Assembly: GCA_046330255.1 (NCBI GenBank)
Contig: JAXLTC010000001.1
Location: forward strand, 930,001 to 994,000
From: JBBSBL01 sp046330255
GTDB taxonomy: Bacteria; Actinomycetota; Thermoleophilia; Solirubrobacterales; Solirubrobacteraceae
Length of the DNA: 64,000 nt
Direction of reading: 5' to 3'
The notes below the pieces were generated by a model. The model searched no databases, was not told the DNA's origin, and saw nothing but the letters and a program-made list of their open reading frames with translations. This document shows positions 11,045 to 19,145 of the stretch, piece after piece (position 1 is the first letter of the stretch; each line of letters begins with the position of its first letter). The position numbers were made by a program, and so were the translations under genes.

Positions 11045-12064
11045 CTAGAAGAGCTGGTTCTCGCCGCCGAAGACCTCGGACACCGAGCCGTCGGTGAAGA
11101 TCTGGCGGATCGAGTTGGTCAGCAGCTCGGCGCAGGACAGGACCCGCACGTTGTCGGGCCCGCCGTCGCGCAGCGGGATCGTGTCGGTCACGACGATCTC
11201 CTCGAAGCCGGCCGCGGCGAGGTTCTCCCACGCGCTGCCGGAGAAGACCCCGTGCGTGGCGGCCGCGTAGATGCGCGCGGCCCCCTCGTCGAGCACGGTC
11301 TGGGCGGCGGCCCGCAGCGTGCCGGCGGTGTCGATCAGGTCGTCCACGATCAGGGCCGTGCGCCCCTTGACGTCGCCGATCACGTATCCGATCTCCGCGA
11401 CCTGCTGGGCCGGGCGCTCCTTGTTGAGGATCGCGAGCTCCGCGCCGATCTTCGCCGCGAACTTCTTGTTCAGCTTCACGCGACCGGCGTCCGGCGCGAC
11501 CACCACCAGGTCCTCGAGCCCCTGGTCGGTGAAGTACTGCGTGAGCATGAAGAGCGCGGTCATGTGGTCCATCGGCTTCTGGAAGAAGCCCTGGATCTGG
11601 CCGCTGTGCAGGTCCATCGTCACGACGCGGTCGACCCCGGCGCCCTCGAGCATCCGCGCGACCAGGCGCGCGGTGATCGGCTCGCGCGGCGAGGACTTCT
11701 TGTCCTGGCGCGAGTACCCGTACCACGGGGTGACCGCGATCACGCGGTGCGCCGAGCCGCCGACCGCGGCGTCGATCATCACCAGCAGCTCCATCAGCGC
11801 GTCGTTCGCGCTCAGGCCGAGCGCGGGGTTGCCGCAGATCGGCTGCACGATGAAAACGTCGGAGCCGCGGATCGACTCCTCGTAACGGCAGTAGACCTCT
11901 CCGTTGGAGAACGTCTTCAGCGTGACCCCGCCGAGGTCGACGCCGAGCTTGCCCGCGATCCGCCCGGCCAGCTCGGGGTTCGCGCGCCCCGAGAACAGCA
12001 TCAACCGCTTGTCGTAGCCGATGTCCAGGTGGGTCTGGACGGGACGCGGGTCCACCGTGCTCAT
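11045..12064 (-). CDS. prs: Ribose-phosphate pyrophosphokinase (PRPP synthase)
   Basis: 339 residues from ATG 12062-12064. It makes PRPP from ribose 5-phosphate and ATP for nucleotide, histidine and tryptophan synthesis. Class I signatures are present: MLFSGRANPELAGRIA, FSNGEVYCRYEESIRG, the catalytic flexible loop YGYSRQDKKSSPREPITA, MDLHSGQIQGFF, and the PRPP-binding loop ALIVDDLIDTAGT. The N-terminus is about 18 residues longer than in E. coli Prs, but a TAGAGT box 10 bases upstream supports this start. It lies 50 bp downstream of glmU, the standard glmU-prs order. In many relatives rplY would follow; here about 5.8 kb of other genes intervene. Confidence 0.97.
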   Translation of the reverse strand: MSTVDPRPVQTHLDIGYDKRLMLFSGRANPELAGRIAGKLGVDLGGVTLKTFSNGEVYCRYEESIRGSDVFIVQPICGNPALGLSANDALMELLVMIDAAVGGSAHRVIAVTPWYGYSRQDKKSSPREPITARLVARMLEGAGVDRVVTMDLHSGQIQGFFQKPMDHMTALFMLTQYFTDQGLEDLVVVAPDAGRVKLNKKFAAKIGAELAILNKERPAQQVAEIGYVIGDVKGRTALIVDDLIDTAGTLRAAAQTVLDEGAARIYAAATHGVFSGSAWENLAAAGFEEIVVTDTIPLRDGGPDNVRVLSCAELLTNSIRQIFTDGSVSEVFGGENQLF

Positions 12065-12074
12065 CGCCGTCGCA

Positions 12075-12080
12075 ACTCTA
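12075..12080 (-). promoter_or_regulatory. -10-like box for prs
   Basis: TAGAGT inside the glmU-prs gap, 10 bases between the box and the prs ATG. It suggests that prs can be transcribed independently of glmU. Confidence 0.5.
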
Positions 12081-12114
12081 CGCCGGGGCGGTGACGGTCC
12101 CGAGCGGGTGACGC

Positions 12115-13509
12115 TCACGGCTCTCCCGCCTCCTCCGCGTCGCGCGCGCGGCGCTCCGCGTAGCCCTCGACGTTGGCCTGGCGCTCCCGCGCGACGCCGA
12201 GCGCCCCGGGCGGGACGTCCTCGGTGATGACCGATCCGGCGGCGGTCCACGACCCGTCGCCGAGCTCGACCGGCGCGACCAGCGAGACGTCCACGCCGCC
12301 CTTGACCCCCGAGCCGATCGTCGTGCGGTGCTTGCTGACGCCGTCGTAGTTGGCGGTGATCGTGCCGGCGCCGAGATTCGTGCCCTCGCCGACGTCGGCG
12401 TCGCCCAGGTAGGACAGGTGCGGGACCTTGCTGCCCGCGCCGACGTCCGAGTTCTTGACCTCGACGAACGTCCCGACCTTCGCGTCCTCGCGCACGACGG
12501 TGCCGGGACGCAGGTAGGCGAACGGGCCGACGGTGGCGCCGGGCCGGACCTCGGCCTCGAGCAGGTGGGAGTGCAGGACCGTCGCGCCCTCCCCGACGGC
12601 GCTCCCGATCAGGGTCGTGAAGCTGCCGATCCGCGCGCCCGCCGCGATCCTCGTGGCGCCGCGCAGGGCCGTGAACGGCTCGATCACCGAGTCGGCGCCG
12701 ATCTCGACGCCGGCGTCGATGACCGTGGTGACCGGGTCGATCACGCCGGCGCCGGCGGCCATGTGCGCGCCCGCGATCCGCGCCTGCGCGAGCGAGCGCG
12801 CCTCGGCGAGCTGGGCGCGGTCGTTGACGCCGATCGTGACGCTCGGATCGTCGGTCAGCGTCGCGCCGACCGCGTGGCCGGCGTCGCGCAGCGCGGGCAG
12901 CACGTCCGGCAGGTAGTACTCGCCCTGCGCGTTGTCCGGCCGCACGGCCTGAAGGGCAGCCAGCAGCGGGCCGCCCGAGAACGCGAAGATGCCGGTGTTG
13001 ACCTCGCGCAGCGCGAGCTCGGCGGCCGTGGCGTCCGCCGGGACCTTCGTCTCCACCACGCGCTCCACCGAGCCGTCCGGCGCCCGCACGACCCGCCCGT
13101 ACCCGCTCGGGTCCTCGAGCTCCATCGTCAGCATCGTCGCCGCGCACCCGCCGGCGGCGTGGGCCTCCAGCAGGGCGGCGATCGTCTCGGAGCGGATCAG
13201 CGGGACGTCGCCGGCGAGCACGACGACCGGGGCGCCCGGGTCGATGCGCCCGCTCGCGGACTTCACCGCGTCCGCGGTGCCGAGCGGCTGCTCCTGGACG
13301 GCGAGCGAGACGCCCTCGGGAAGCACCGCCTCGAGCGCGCGGTCCGGACCGCCGACGAGGACCACGTCGCCCGCGCCCGCATCGAGCGCCGCGTGCACCG
13401 GCCAGAGCGCCATCGGCCGGCCGCAGATCTCGTGCAGGACCTTCGGCGTCGCCGAGCGCATGCGCGTGCCCTGCCCCGCGGCGAGGACGATGACGACCGG
13501 CGCGGCCAC
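12115..13509 (-). CDS. glmU: Bifunctional UDP-N-acetylglucosamine pyrophosphorylase/glucosamine-1-phosphate acetyltransferase
   Basis: 464 residues from GTG, normal for GlmU. The enzyme acetylates glucosamine 1-phosphate and uridylates it to UDP-GlcNAc for peptidoglycan. The N-terminal Rossmann uridyltransferase has LAAGQGTRMRSATPKVLHEI, EQPLGTADAV and LAGDVPLIR. The C-terminal left-handed beta helix of hexapeptide repeats runs from about 250 onward. It includes GPFAYLRPGT, the conserved catalytic-region KVGTFVEVKNS, and GAGTITANYDG. The last 25 residues are charged and helical. A TACGAT box 6 bases before the GTG marks a leaderless start. It is divergent from the tRNA-Gln gene. Confidence 0.98.
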   Translation of the reverse strand: MAAPVVIVLAAGQGTRMRSATPKVLHEICGRPMALWPVHAALDAGAGDVVLVGGPDRALEAVLPEGVSLAVQEQPLGTADAVKSASGRIDPGAPVVVLAGDVPLIRSETIAALLEAHAAGGCAATMLTMELEDPSGYGRVVRAPDGSVERVVETKVPADATAAELALREVNTGIFAFSGGPLLAALQAVRPDNAQGEYYLPDVLPALRDAGHAVGATLTDDPSVTIGVNDRAQLAEARSLAQARIAGAHMAAGAGVIDPVTTVIDAGVEIGADSVIEPFTALRGATRIAAGARIGSFTTLIGSAVGEGATVLHSHLLEAEVRPGATVGPFAYLRPGTVVREDAKVGTFVEVKNSDVGAGSKVPHLSYLGDADVGEGTNLGAGTITANYDGVSKHRTTIGSGVKGGVDVSLVAPVELGDGSWTAAGSVITEDVPPGALGVARERQANVEGYAERRARDAEEAGEP

Positions 13510-13515
13510 CGGCGG

Positions 13516-13521
13516 ATCGTA
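13516..13521 (-). promoter_or_regulatory. -10-like box for glmU
   Basis: TACGAT, 6 bases between the box and the GTG start. With a usual -10 to +1 distance, transcription would begin at or next to the start codon. Confidence 0.5.
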
Positions 13522-13555
13522 GACGAGCGCCGCGGGCGCGCGCCCGTCCGGACCC

Positions 13556-13561
13556 TAGAAT
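13556..13561 (+). promoter_or_regulatory. -10 box for tRNA-Gln
   Basis: TAGAAT, 13 bases upstream of the mature tRNA 5' end. No good -35 is visible. Confidence 0.5.
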
Positions 13562-13574
13562 CGACCCGATCCGC

Positions 13575-13645
13575 TGGGGGGTCGTCTAACGGCAAGACTC
13601 CGGCCTTTGGAGCCGGCTATCGGGGTTCGAGTCCCTGCCCCCCAG
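13575..13645 (+). tRNA. tRNA-Gln (anticodon TTG)
   Basis: The cloverleaf is readable by eye. The 7-bp acceptor TGGGGGG pairs with CCCCCCA. The D-arm carries GTCGTCTAACGGCAAGAC. The anticodon stem CCGGC/GCCGG encloses loop CTTTGGA with TTG at 34-36, and the T-arm is CGGGG-TTCGAGT-CCCTG. The discriminator is G. Only CC follows and then T, so the 3' CCA is not encoded and must be added post-transcriptionally. The gene lies between divergent glmU and the secreted metallopeptidase-like gene. Confidence 0.96.
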
Positions 13646-13727
13646 CCTTCGGGCGGGGGACCGCGCGGGCGCTACGCAAGCTGTCCACCGGCGCCGGGCG
13701 ACGGTGGCGTCCCGCCTGTCCGGGGGG

Positions 13728-13733
13728 TAGCGT
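13728..13733 (+). promoter_or_regulatory. -10-like box for the metallopeptidase/VWD gene
   Basis: TAGCGT, 7 bases between the box and GTG 13741. This is the main reason for choosing that start over GTG 13756 or ATG 13777. Confidence 0.5.
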
Positions 13734-13740
13734 CCCGGGC

Positions 13741-16700
13741 GTGCGCGGGAGGAGCGTGACCGGGTCGCGTGCCGTGATGGCGGCGGTGGTCGCGATCGCC
13801 GGGGGGGCGCTCGCGGCGCCGGCGGCCGCGGCGGCGCCGGCGCTGCCGCTCGGCGAGTACGGGCTCGCGCCGGCGGACGTGGGCGGCCCCTCGCCGCGAG
13901 CGGTTCCGGGCCGCGCCGCGCGCGCCTACGCGCGCTCGCTGCCGCGCGCTGCCCGCCGTACGGCACGGGGCCGGATGCGCCAGCAGGCGTTCCGCTCGCG
14001 GCGCGGCGCGTTCGTCGGGCTGGTCGCGCGCACCGTGGCGCCGTCTCGCGCCGGGGCGTCGCGCGGGCTCGCCAGCGCGCTTCTGCGCGCGTCGAGCGCG
14101 CGCATGGACGCCGCCGCGCTCGGCGTGCGCCCGCGCAGCCTGCGGGCCGCGGTGCGCAGGACGTGGTCCGCGGCGGGCGCCGCGGGCGTGATCACGGTCG
14201 CCGGCGTCCGCGGCGCGCCCGGGCGCGCGCTGGCCGCCGCCCTGGCGGACTCGGCCAGGCGCCGCGCTTTCGCCGCGAGGCGGCGCACCGCCTGGGAGCG
14301 AGCGACCGCCGGCCTGCGGCCCGGCCGCCCGGTGCCGCTCCGCGTTGCGCTGCAGGCGTTCGCGCTGACCGTCGCGCCGCTCCCGGGGGTGCGCGTGCCG
14401 CCGGGAACCCGTCCGGGACCGGTGTCGACCTCGCCGGCCAAGTTCTGGGCGCTGCGGGCGCGCCCGCGGATGAGCGCGCGCCTTCGCACGGCCGTCGATC
14501 GCGCCGTGGGCCGCCTCTCCCCGACCGGGGTCGCACCCGGCGCTCGCGCAGCGGCACGCGTCGCCGCGCCCACCTGGAAGCCCGACCCCGCCTGGCGGGC
14601 GATCGCGGAACAGATCGCCGCGCAGTACGCACAACCCGGGCGCCTCGGCCCGCTCGGGCTCAAGATCGAGGTCGGTCGTGACAAGATCGCCGTCGGCGAC
14701 GCGGACACGGGCGTCTACGACGCGGGCGGGGTCGCGCAGGACCCGTTCGCGCTGTGCCACATCACGCTCGCCCCGTCGTTCTTCAAGGTCTCGATGTCGA
14801 TCCGCCGCCAGGCGCTCGCGCACGAGGTCGCCCACTGCTACCAGGGCCATTTCCAGGGGGCGGTCAAGTACTGGGGCGGCGGGCCCAAGGACTGGGTGGT
14901 CGAGGGCGGCGCCAACTGGGCGGCGTGCCAGGTCGTGCCCTCGAAGTCGATCGGCCCCGGCATCGCGGGCTGGAACGCGCAGTACCTGAGCAGCCCGTCC
15001 GCCCCGCTGCCGACCCTCACCTACGACGGCGTCGGCTTCTTCGACCAGGCGGCGCGCCAGGCCGGGATCCCGGCGGTCTGGCAGCGCTGGCCCGCGGTGA
15101 TGACGAACGTCGCCGACGATCCCGCCTACGATGCGCTGGTCGGCGCCCAGGCGAACGCGGTCGTGCAGACCTGGCCCTCCTCGTTCCTCCAGGACTCCAA
15201 GCGCGGCCCGGCGTGGGCCGCGGGCGGCCCGTGCATGCCGCCGGACCGCCAGGCCCCGGGGGGCACTGCGGTGCTGCCGAAGGGCGGCCAGTACGTCGAC
15301 TTCGTCGACGCGTGGACGAACTCGATCGTGCGCCTGGTCGTGCCCGCCGACCTGCTCCAGGTCGAGACGGACTCCACCGCGCGGATCAGCGACCGCAAGG
15401 GCGTCGACAGGATCGTCGGCTCCGGCGAGTGGTTCTGCACCCGGCGCAAACCCTGCGTCTGCCCGCGCGGCGAGGAGGGATCGCCGCCGCCGAGCACGCG
15501 CCTGGACGGCTCCGGCTCGGCCTGGATCGCGACGAACGGCGGGCGCGGCTCGACGCGGACCACGACGCTGCTCGGACGCTCGCTGGACGACTACTGCCGC
15601 CAGCGGCGGCGGCCGACCCGGCCCTCCGACCGTGGCGGCCACTCCAACGGAGACCCCCACCTCGCGACGTTCGACCAGCACTACTACGACTTCCAGACCA
15701 CCGGCGAGTACGTGCTGGCGCGCTCGCCGGCGGGCGGCTTCGAGATCCAGGCGCGCCAGCAGCAGTACCGGGGCAGCCGCCTGGTGACCGTCAACACCGC
15801 GCTGGCGTTCCGCGCCGGCGGGCGGCGGATCACGATGACGCCGGGCATCGTGCCGGTCGTTCGGGTCGACGGCCGGCGCGTGACGGGCCAGGTGGCGCTG
15901 GGCAGCGGCGCGCGGATCCAGGCCTCCTTCACGCAGACGACGGTGCTGTGGCCCGACGGAAGCCGCGCCGACGTGCACACCGCAGGCCACTGGGGCCTGG
16001 TCGTGAACGTCCGGCCGTCGATCGCGCTGCGCGGCAGGCTCTCGGGCCTGCTGGGGAACTGGAACGGCGACGAGAACGACGACCTGCGCCCGCGCGGCGC
16101 GCGCCGGGCCCTGCGGAACCCGGGCTTCGCGACCCTCTACGGCTCGTTCGCCCGCAGCTGGCGGATAACGCGCAAGCGCGACTCGCTGTTCGACTACCCG
16201 CGCGGCAAAGGTCCGCTCTCCTACTTCCGGCACGGGATCCCCGCGCGCCCATACGAGCTGCGCCACCTCTCGGCCGCGGCACGGCGCGCCGCCGCGGCCC
16301 GCTGCCGCGGCGCCGGCGTGCGCGATCCCAGGCTGCTGGAGGAGTGCACGCTCGACCTCGCGGTCACCGGCCGCTACGAGTTCGCGACCGGCGCGGCCGC
16401 GCTCGAGCGCGACATCAAGGCGCCGCCGCCGCTGGGAATCCCGTGGGCGCGGATCTCCGTTGATCGCGTGCCCTTCTCCGTCGACCAGGAGGCGACGGGG
16501 GTCGACGGCGCGGGCCGCCCCTACGTGGGATTCGCCGAGCGCCAACCGTCGGGGCGCAGCCGGCTGGTCGCGACCACGTTCTCGAGCACGACCGAGGCTC
16601 CCGTCTCCTCGCCCGACCGCCGGGTCCTGGCGGAGGGCTGGCTGGGCATCGGCAGCCCGGTGGGCTACACGGGGGCGGACGGATCGCCGGGGCTCGTCTC

Positions 16701-17508
16701 CACGGAACTGATCGGCGCCGGGCCGAGCCCACTCGAGGACGCGGGCGCCGTCTGGACCAGGGCGGCGGACGGCTCCTGGGGCCCGCCTGCGCCGGCCCTG
16801 CCGACGAGCAACAGCGACGTCGCCGCGCTGTCCGGCCCCGGGGTGGTGCCGATCTTCGCGCAGGGCGTGACCGGCAGCGGGCAGATCAAGCTCTCGCGCG
16901 GGATCAACAAGGCCCAGGCGCGCTTCGACGGCTACGACGGGACCGGGTACGTCACGGGTGTGGCGCTGGGCCGCGACGGGGCCGGACGGGTGTGGCTCGC
17001 CTACCGCGTGGTGGTCAGCGGCGCGATCGACGGCGTCTGGATGCGCCAGATCGATCCGGCCACGGCGCAGCCGATCGGCGCGTCGGTCAGAGCACCGGGG
17101 AGCGAGGGCGGCGGCGACCTGGTGGAGGGTCGCGCGGCGCTCGCCTGCGCCGCGTCGTGCCGCGTGGCCTACAGGCGCGCCGACGGCAAGGCGATCCTTA
17201 CATGGGCGCCCGGCGAGGCGTCGCCGGCGCTCGCCTCGGCCGCGGACGACGCACGCGAGATCCGCGCGGCCTACCGCGGCGACGGGCGGTTGTGGCTTGC
17301 CTGGCGCGAGGACCCGGGCATCCGCGTGGTGCTTGGCGACGCCCGCGGAGCCGGCGCCAGCCGCATCTTCACGCGCGCGACCGGCGACCCGGTCGGCCGC
17401 CTGCAGATCCAGCCGGTCGGCGCGAACCTGCTGCTGCTCTCCTCCTCGGCGAGCGGCTTCCTCGGCGACGACCCGCACCTCTACGCGGCGAACGTCCCCG
17501 CGCCCTGA
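13741..17508 (+). CDS. Large secreted metallopeptidase-like protein with von Willebrand factor type D domain
   Basis: 1255 residues from GTG 13741. A signal peptide (VMAAVVAIAGGALAAPAAAAA) predicts export. Residues about 30-300 are an Arg/Ala-rich region that may be a propeptide or helical domain. A zincin-like module follows, with HEVAH at 361-365 (RRQALAHEVAHCYQGHF) and a downstream VVEGGANW whose Glu near 388 is a candidate third zinc ligand. A von Willebrand factor D domain spans about 637-790: it opens GDPHLATFDQHYYDFQTTGEY and closes LLGNWNGDENDDLRPRG, the bacterial counterpart of the GLCGxxNGxxxDD signature. The last 350 residues contain repeated W/G-rich strands (GRVWLAYRVV, GRLWLAWRED) that look like beta-propeller or lectin-like blades. 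Peptidase activity is inferred from the HExxH motif only. It ends 2 bp before a convergent gene. Confidence 0.8.
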   Translation: MRGRSVTGSRAVMAAVVAIAGGALAAPAAAAAPALPLGEYGLAPADVGGPSPRAVPGRAARAYARSLPRAARRTARGRMRQQAFRSRRGAFVGLVARTVAPSRAGASRGLASALLRASSARMDAAALGVRPRSLRAAVRRTWSAAGAAGVITVAGVRGAPGRALAAALADSARRRAFAARRRTAWERATAGLRPGRPVPLRVALQAFALTVAPLPGVRVPPGTRPGPVSTSPAKFWALRARPRMSARLRTAVDRAVGRLSPTGVAPGARAAARVAAPTWKPDPAWRAIAEQIAAQYAQPGRLGPLGLKIEVGRDKIAVGDADTGVYDAGGVAQDPFALCHITLAPSFFKVSMSIRRQALAHEVAHCYQGHFQGAVKYWGGGPKDWVVEGGANWAACQVVPSKSIGPGIAGWNAQYLSSPSAPLPTLTYDGVGFFDQAARQAGIPAVWQRWPAVMTNVADDPAYDALVGAQANAVVQTWPSSFLQDSKRGPAWAAGGPCMPPDRQAPGGTAVLPKGGQYVDFVDAWTNSIVRLVVPADLLQVETDSTARISDRKGVDRIVGSGEWFCTRRKPCVCPRGEEGSPPPSTRLDGSGSAWIATNGGRGSTRTTTLLGRSLDDYCRQRRRPTRPSDRGGHSNGDPHLATFDQHYYDFQTTGEYVLARSPAGGFEIQARQQQYRGSRLVTVNTALAFRAGGRRITMTPGIVPVVRVDGRRVTGQVALGSGARIQASFTQTTVLWPDGSRADVHTAGHWGLVVNVRPSIALRGRLSGLLGNWNGDENDDLRPRGARRALRNPGFATLYGSFARSWRITRKRDSLFDYPRGKGPLSYFRHGIPARPYELRHLSAAARRAAAARCRGAGVRDPRLLEECTLDLAVTGRYEFATGAAALERDIKAPPPLGIPWARISVDRVPFSVDQEATGVDGAGRPYVGFAERQPSGRSRLVATTFSSTTEAPVSSPDRRVLAEGWLGIGSPVGYTGADGSPGLVSTELIGAGPSPLEDAGAVWTRAADGSWGPPAPALPTSNSDVAALSGPGVVPIFAQGVTGSGQIKLSRGINKAQARFDGYDGTGYVTGVALGRDGAGRVWLAYRVVVSGAIDGVWMRQIDPATAQPIGASVRAPGSEGGGDLVEGRAALACAASCRVAYRRADGKAILTWAPGEASPALASAADDAREIRAAYRGDGRLWLAWREDPGIRVVLGDARGAGASRIFTRATGDPVGRLQIQPVGANLLLLSSSASGFLGDDPHLYAANVPAP

Positions 17509-17510
17509 GC

Positions 17511-18179
17511 TCAGGCGCGCAGCCGCTTCGCGGGCGCCAGCGCCGCGCGCACGTCGGCCGGCGTGAGCGGGTCGGCGAGCGCCGCCGCCGCGTCCTGGGG
17601 CGAGTCGAGCCCGCGCTCCGCGCGCAGCAGGCCCACGCTCAGTCCGGCCTCGCCGGCCGCCGCCAGGCCGAGCCTCATCGCCTCCTCCGGAGTGCGCCCG
17701 CCCGCGGCCGCGCCGAGCAGGTCCGGCAGCGGCCGCGCAAGCCCGAGCAGGTACCACCCGCCCGCCAGGGACGGGCCGATCGTCGCGTCGCAGCCGCTCT
17801 CCAGGTCGCCGAGCGCGGCGGCGGCGTGGCCGGCCGCCAGCGCCGGCACCGAGATGCCGGCGACCAGGAGCGGGCCCCGCGCTCCCGCCAGCGCGCGCTC
17901 CGCTGCGGCGATCGCGCGCTCGCGCGGCTCGCCGCCCTCCTGGCCGAACAGATCCACGCCCCGGGGGAGGAGCGGCTCGACCTCGGCGAGCGAACCCGCC
18001 TCCTCGAGCGCGACGTGGGCGGCGTCCGGCGCGACGCTCGCCGCCCAGGCGGCGGCGCGCGCGATCAGCACGGCCTGCAGGCGCGCGCAGCCCTCCGCCC
18101 CGAGCAGCGGCTCGAGACCGCCCCACGCCTTGGCGGCTCGCGGGGCCCGGGCCATCACAAGCACGGACGCCCCGTTCAC
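17511..18179 (-). CDS. DUF2064 (TIGR04282-like) glycosyltransferase-fold protein
   Basis: 222 residues from GTG 18177-18179. The N-terminus VLVMARAPRAAKAWGGLEPLLGAEG fits DUF2064 proteins, which have a GT-A nucleotide-diphospho-sugar transferase fold, although the usual KTRL element is replaced by WGGL. The central IGPSLAGGWYLLGLARP corresponds to the family's GPxxDGGYxLIG motif with Asp changed to Ala. Changes at both conserved sites raise the possibility of altered or lost transferase activity. The GTG overlaps the stop of the upstream phosphorylase gene by 4 bases, so the two are translationally coupled. The function of the family is not firmly established. Confidence 0.75.
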   Translation of the reverse strand: MNGASVLVMARAPRAAKAWGGLEPLLGAEGCARLQAVLIARAAAWAASVAPDAAHVALEEAGSLAEVEPLLPRGVDLFGQEGGEPRERAIAAAERALAGARGPLLVAGISVPALAAGHAAAALGDLESGCDATIGPSLAGGWYLLGLARPLPDLLGAAAGGRTPEEAMRLGLAAAGEAGLSVGLLRAERGLDSPQDAAAALADPLTPADVRAALAPAKRLRA

Positions 18180-18985
18180 CGGTCCTCGAAGCGGTAGACG
18201 GTTCCCGCCGGCCGCGCGTCGCCGGCCGCCAGGCGCGGGATCGCCGCGCCGAGGAGCGCCGCGAACGCCGCGGTGCTCTCCCCCATCAGACGGACCAGTT
18301 CCTCGACCGGGGTCGGCTCGCCCGGGCGCACGCCGTTCGCGTGGTCGGTCGCGAAGCCCACCAGCGCGAACGGGATCTCGAGCTCGCCGAACAGGACGGC
18401 CTCCGGGCCGCCGGTCTGCGAGACCGCGGTCACGCCCGCGGCGGCGAGTTGCGCGATCTCGGAGCGCGAGTTGAAGCGCGGTCCGTCGACGTGGCCGTAG
18501 GTGCCGCCGTCGCGGAGCGGAACCCCCGTCGCCGGGCCGGCCGCGACCAGCGCCTCGCGCACGGCGTCCGAGAACGGCCGCTCGAAGATCCAGTGGCCGC
18601 GGGCCGGATCGCCCGGTCGCGAGAAGACCGTGCAAAGCTCGCCGTCCGGCAGGCGATTGACGGGGAAGTGCAGGTCGTCGAAGACCACCAGCGAGCCGAG
18701 CGGCACCGCCGGATCGACCGCGCCGCACGCCGTGCAGCCCACGACGGCGCATGCGCCGGAGCGCGCGAGCGCCCACGCGTTGGCCCGGAACGCGACGTGG
18801 CTGGACAACCGGGCGTGTCCCTCGCCGTGGCGCGAGGCGTGCACCACGTCGCGGCCCGCGAAGCGTCCCGCCGTCAGCATCGCCGGCCCGAAGGGGGTGT
18901 CCACCTCGGCCGGCCGCGGACCCTCGAAGCCGGGCAGCGCATGGGTGCCGGACCCGGTGATCACCCCGACGGGAGCCGTGCTCAT
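18176..18985 (-). CDS. MTAP/PNP-family purine nucleoside phosphorylase
   Basis: 269 residues from ATG 18983-18985. The PNP_UDP_1 fold features are clear: VGVITGSGTHAL (phosphate loop), SRHGEGHARLSSHVAFRAN (His loop), GGTYGHVDGPRFNSRSEI (substrate site), and FATDHANG near the end, with the catalytic Asp. Such enzymes release adenine, hypoxanthine or guanine from 5'-methylthioadenosine, methylthioinosine or purine nucleosides using phosphate. The exact substrate cannot be fixed here. A GGGAGGAG Shine-Dalgarno sequence precedes the ATG, and a TACGAT hexamer lies about 44 bases upstream, so this gene has a conventional leader. It is divergent from the CocE-type hydrolase and coupled to the DUF2064 gene. 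Confidence 0.88.
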   Translation of the reverse strand: MSTAPVGVITGSGTHALPGFEGPRPAEVDTPFGPAMLTAGRFAGRDVVHASRHGEGHARLSSHVAFRANAWALARSGACAVVGCTACGAVDPAVPLGSLVVFDDLHFPVNRLPDGELCTVFSRPGDPARGHWIFERPFSDAVREALVAAGPATGVPLRDGGTYGHVDGPRFNSRSEIAQLAAAGVTAVSQTGGPEAVLFGELEIPFALVGFATDHANGVRPGEPTPVEELVRLMGESTAAFAALLGAAIPRLAAGDARPAGTVYRFEDR

Positions 18986-19078
18986 GCGGCTCCTCCCGGC
19001 CGGGGGCTGGGGTCCGCGCACACGGGCGGCATCGTACGTCGCCCCCTCACGGGCCTGTCAACCGCCTGACCGTCGCCC

Positions 19079-19108
19079 TTGTCGGGCGCTCCGCCCGGGG
19101 AATAGTGT
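19079..19108 (+). promoter_or_regulatory. Sigma-70-type promoter for the CocE-type hydrolase
   Basis: TTGTCG (19079-19084), an 18-bp spacer, then TAGTGT (19103-19108). The ATG at 19146 follows after 37 bases and has a GGAGG Shine-Dalgarno at 19133-19137. This is one of the few places with both -35 and -10 elements. Confidence 0.5.
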
Positions 19109-19145
19109 GCGCCTGCCACCGACGCCCGTCACGGAGGACCTCCCG

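Noticed and set aside
12328..13740. Plus-strand open frame joined in phase to the metallopeptidase/VWD gene
   Set aside because: The upstream part is antisense to glmU and spans the tRNA gene. The signal peptide and TAGCGT box place the real start at 13741.
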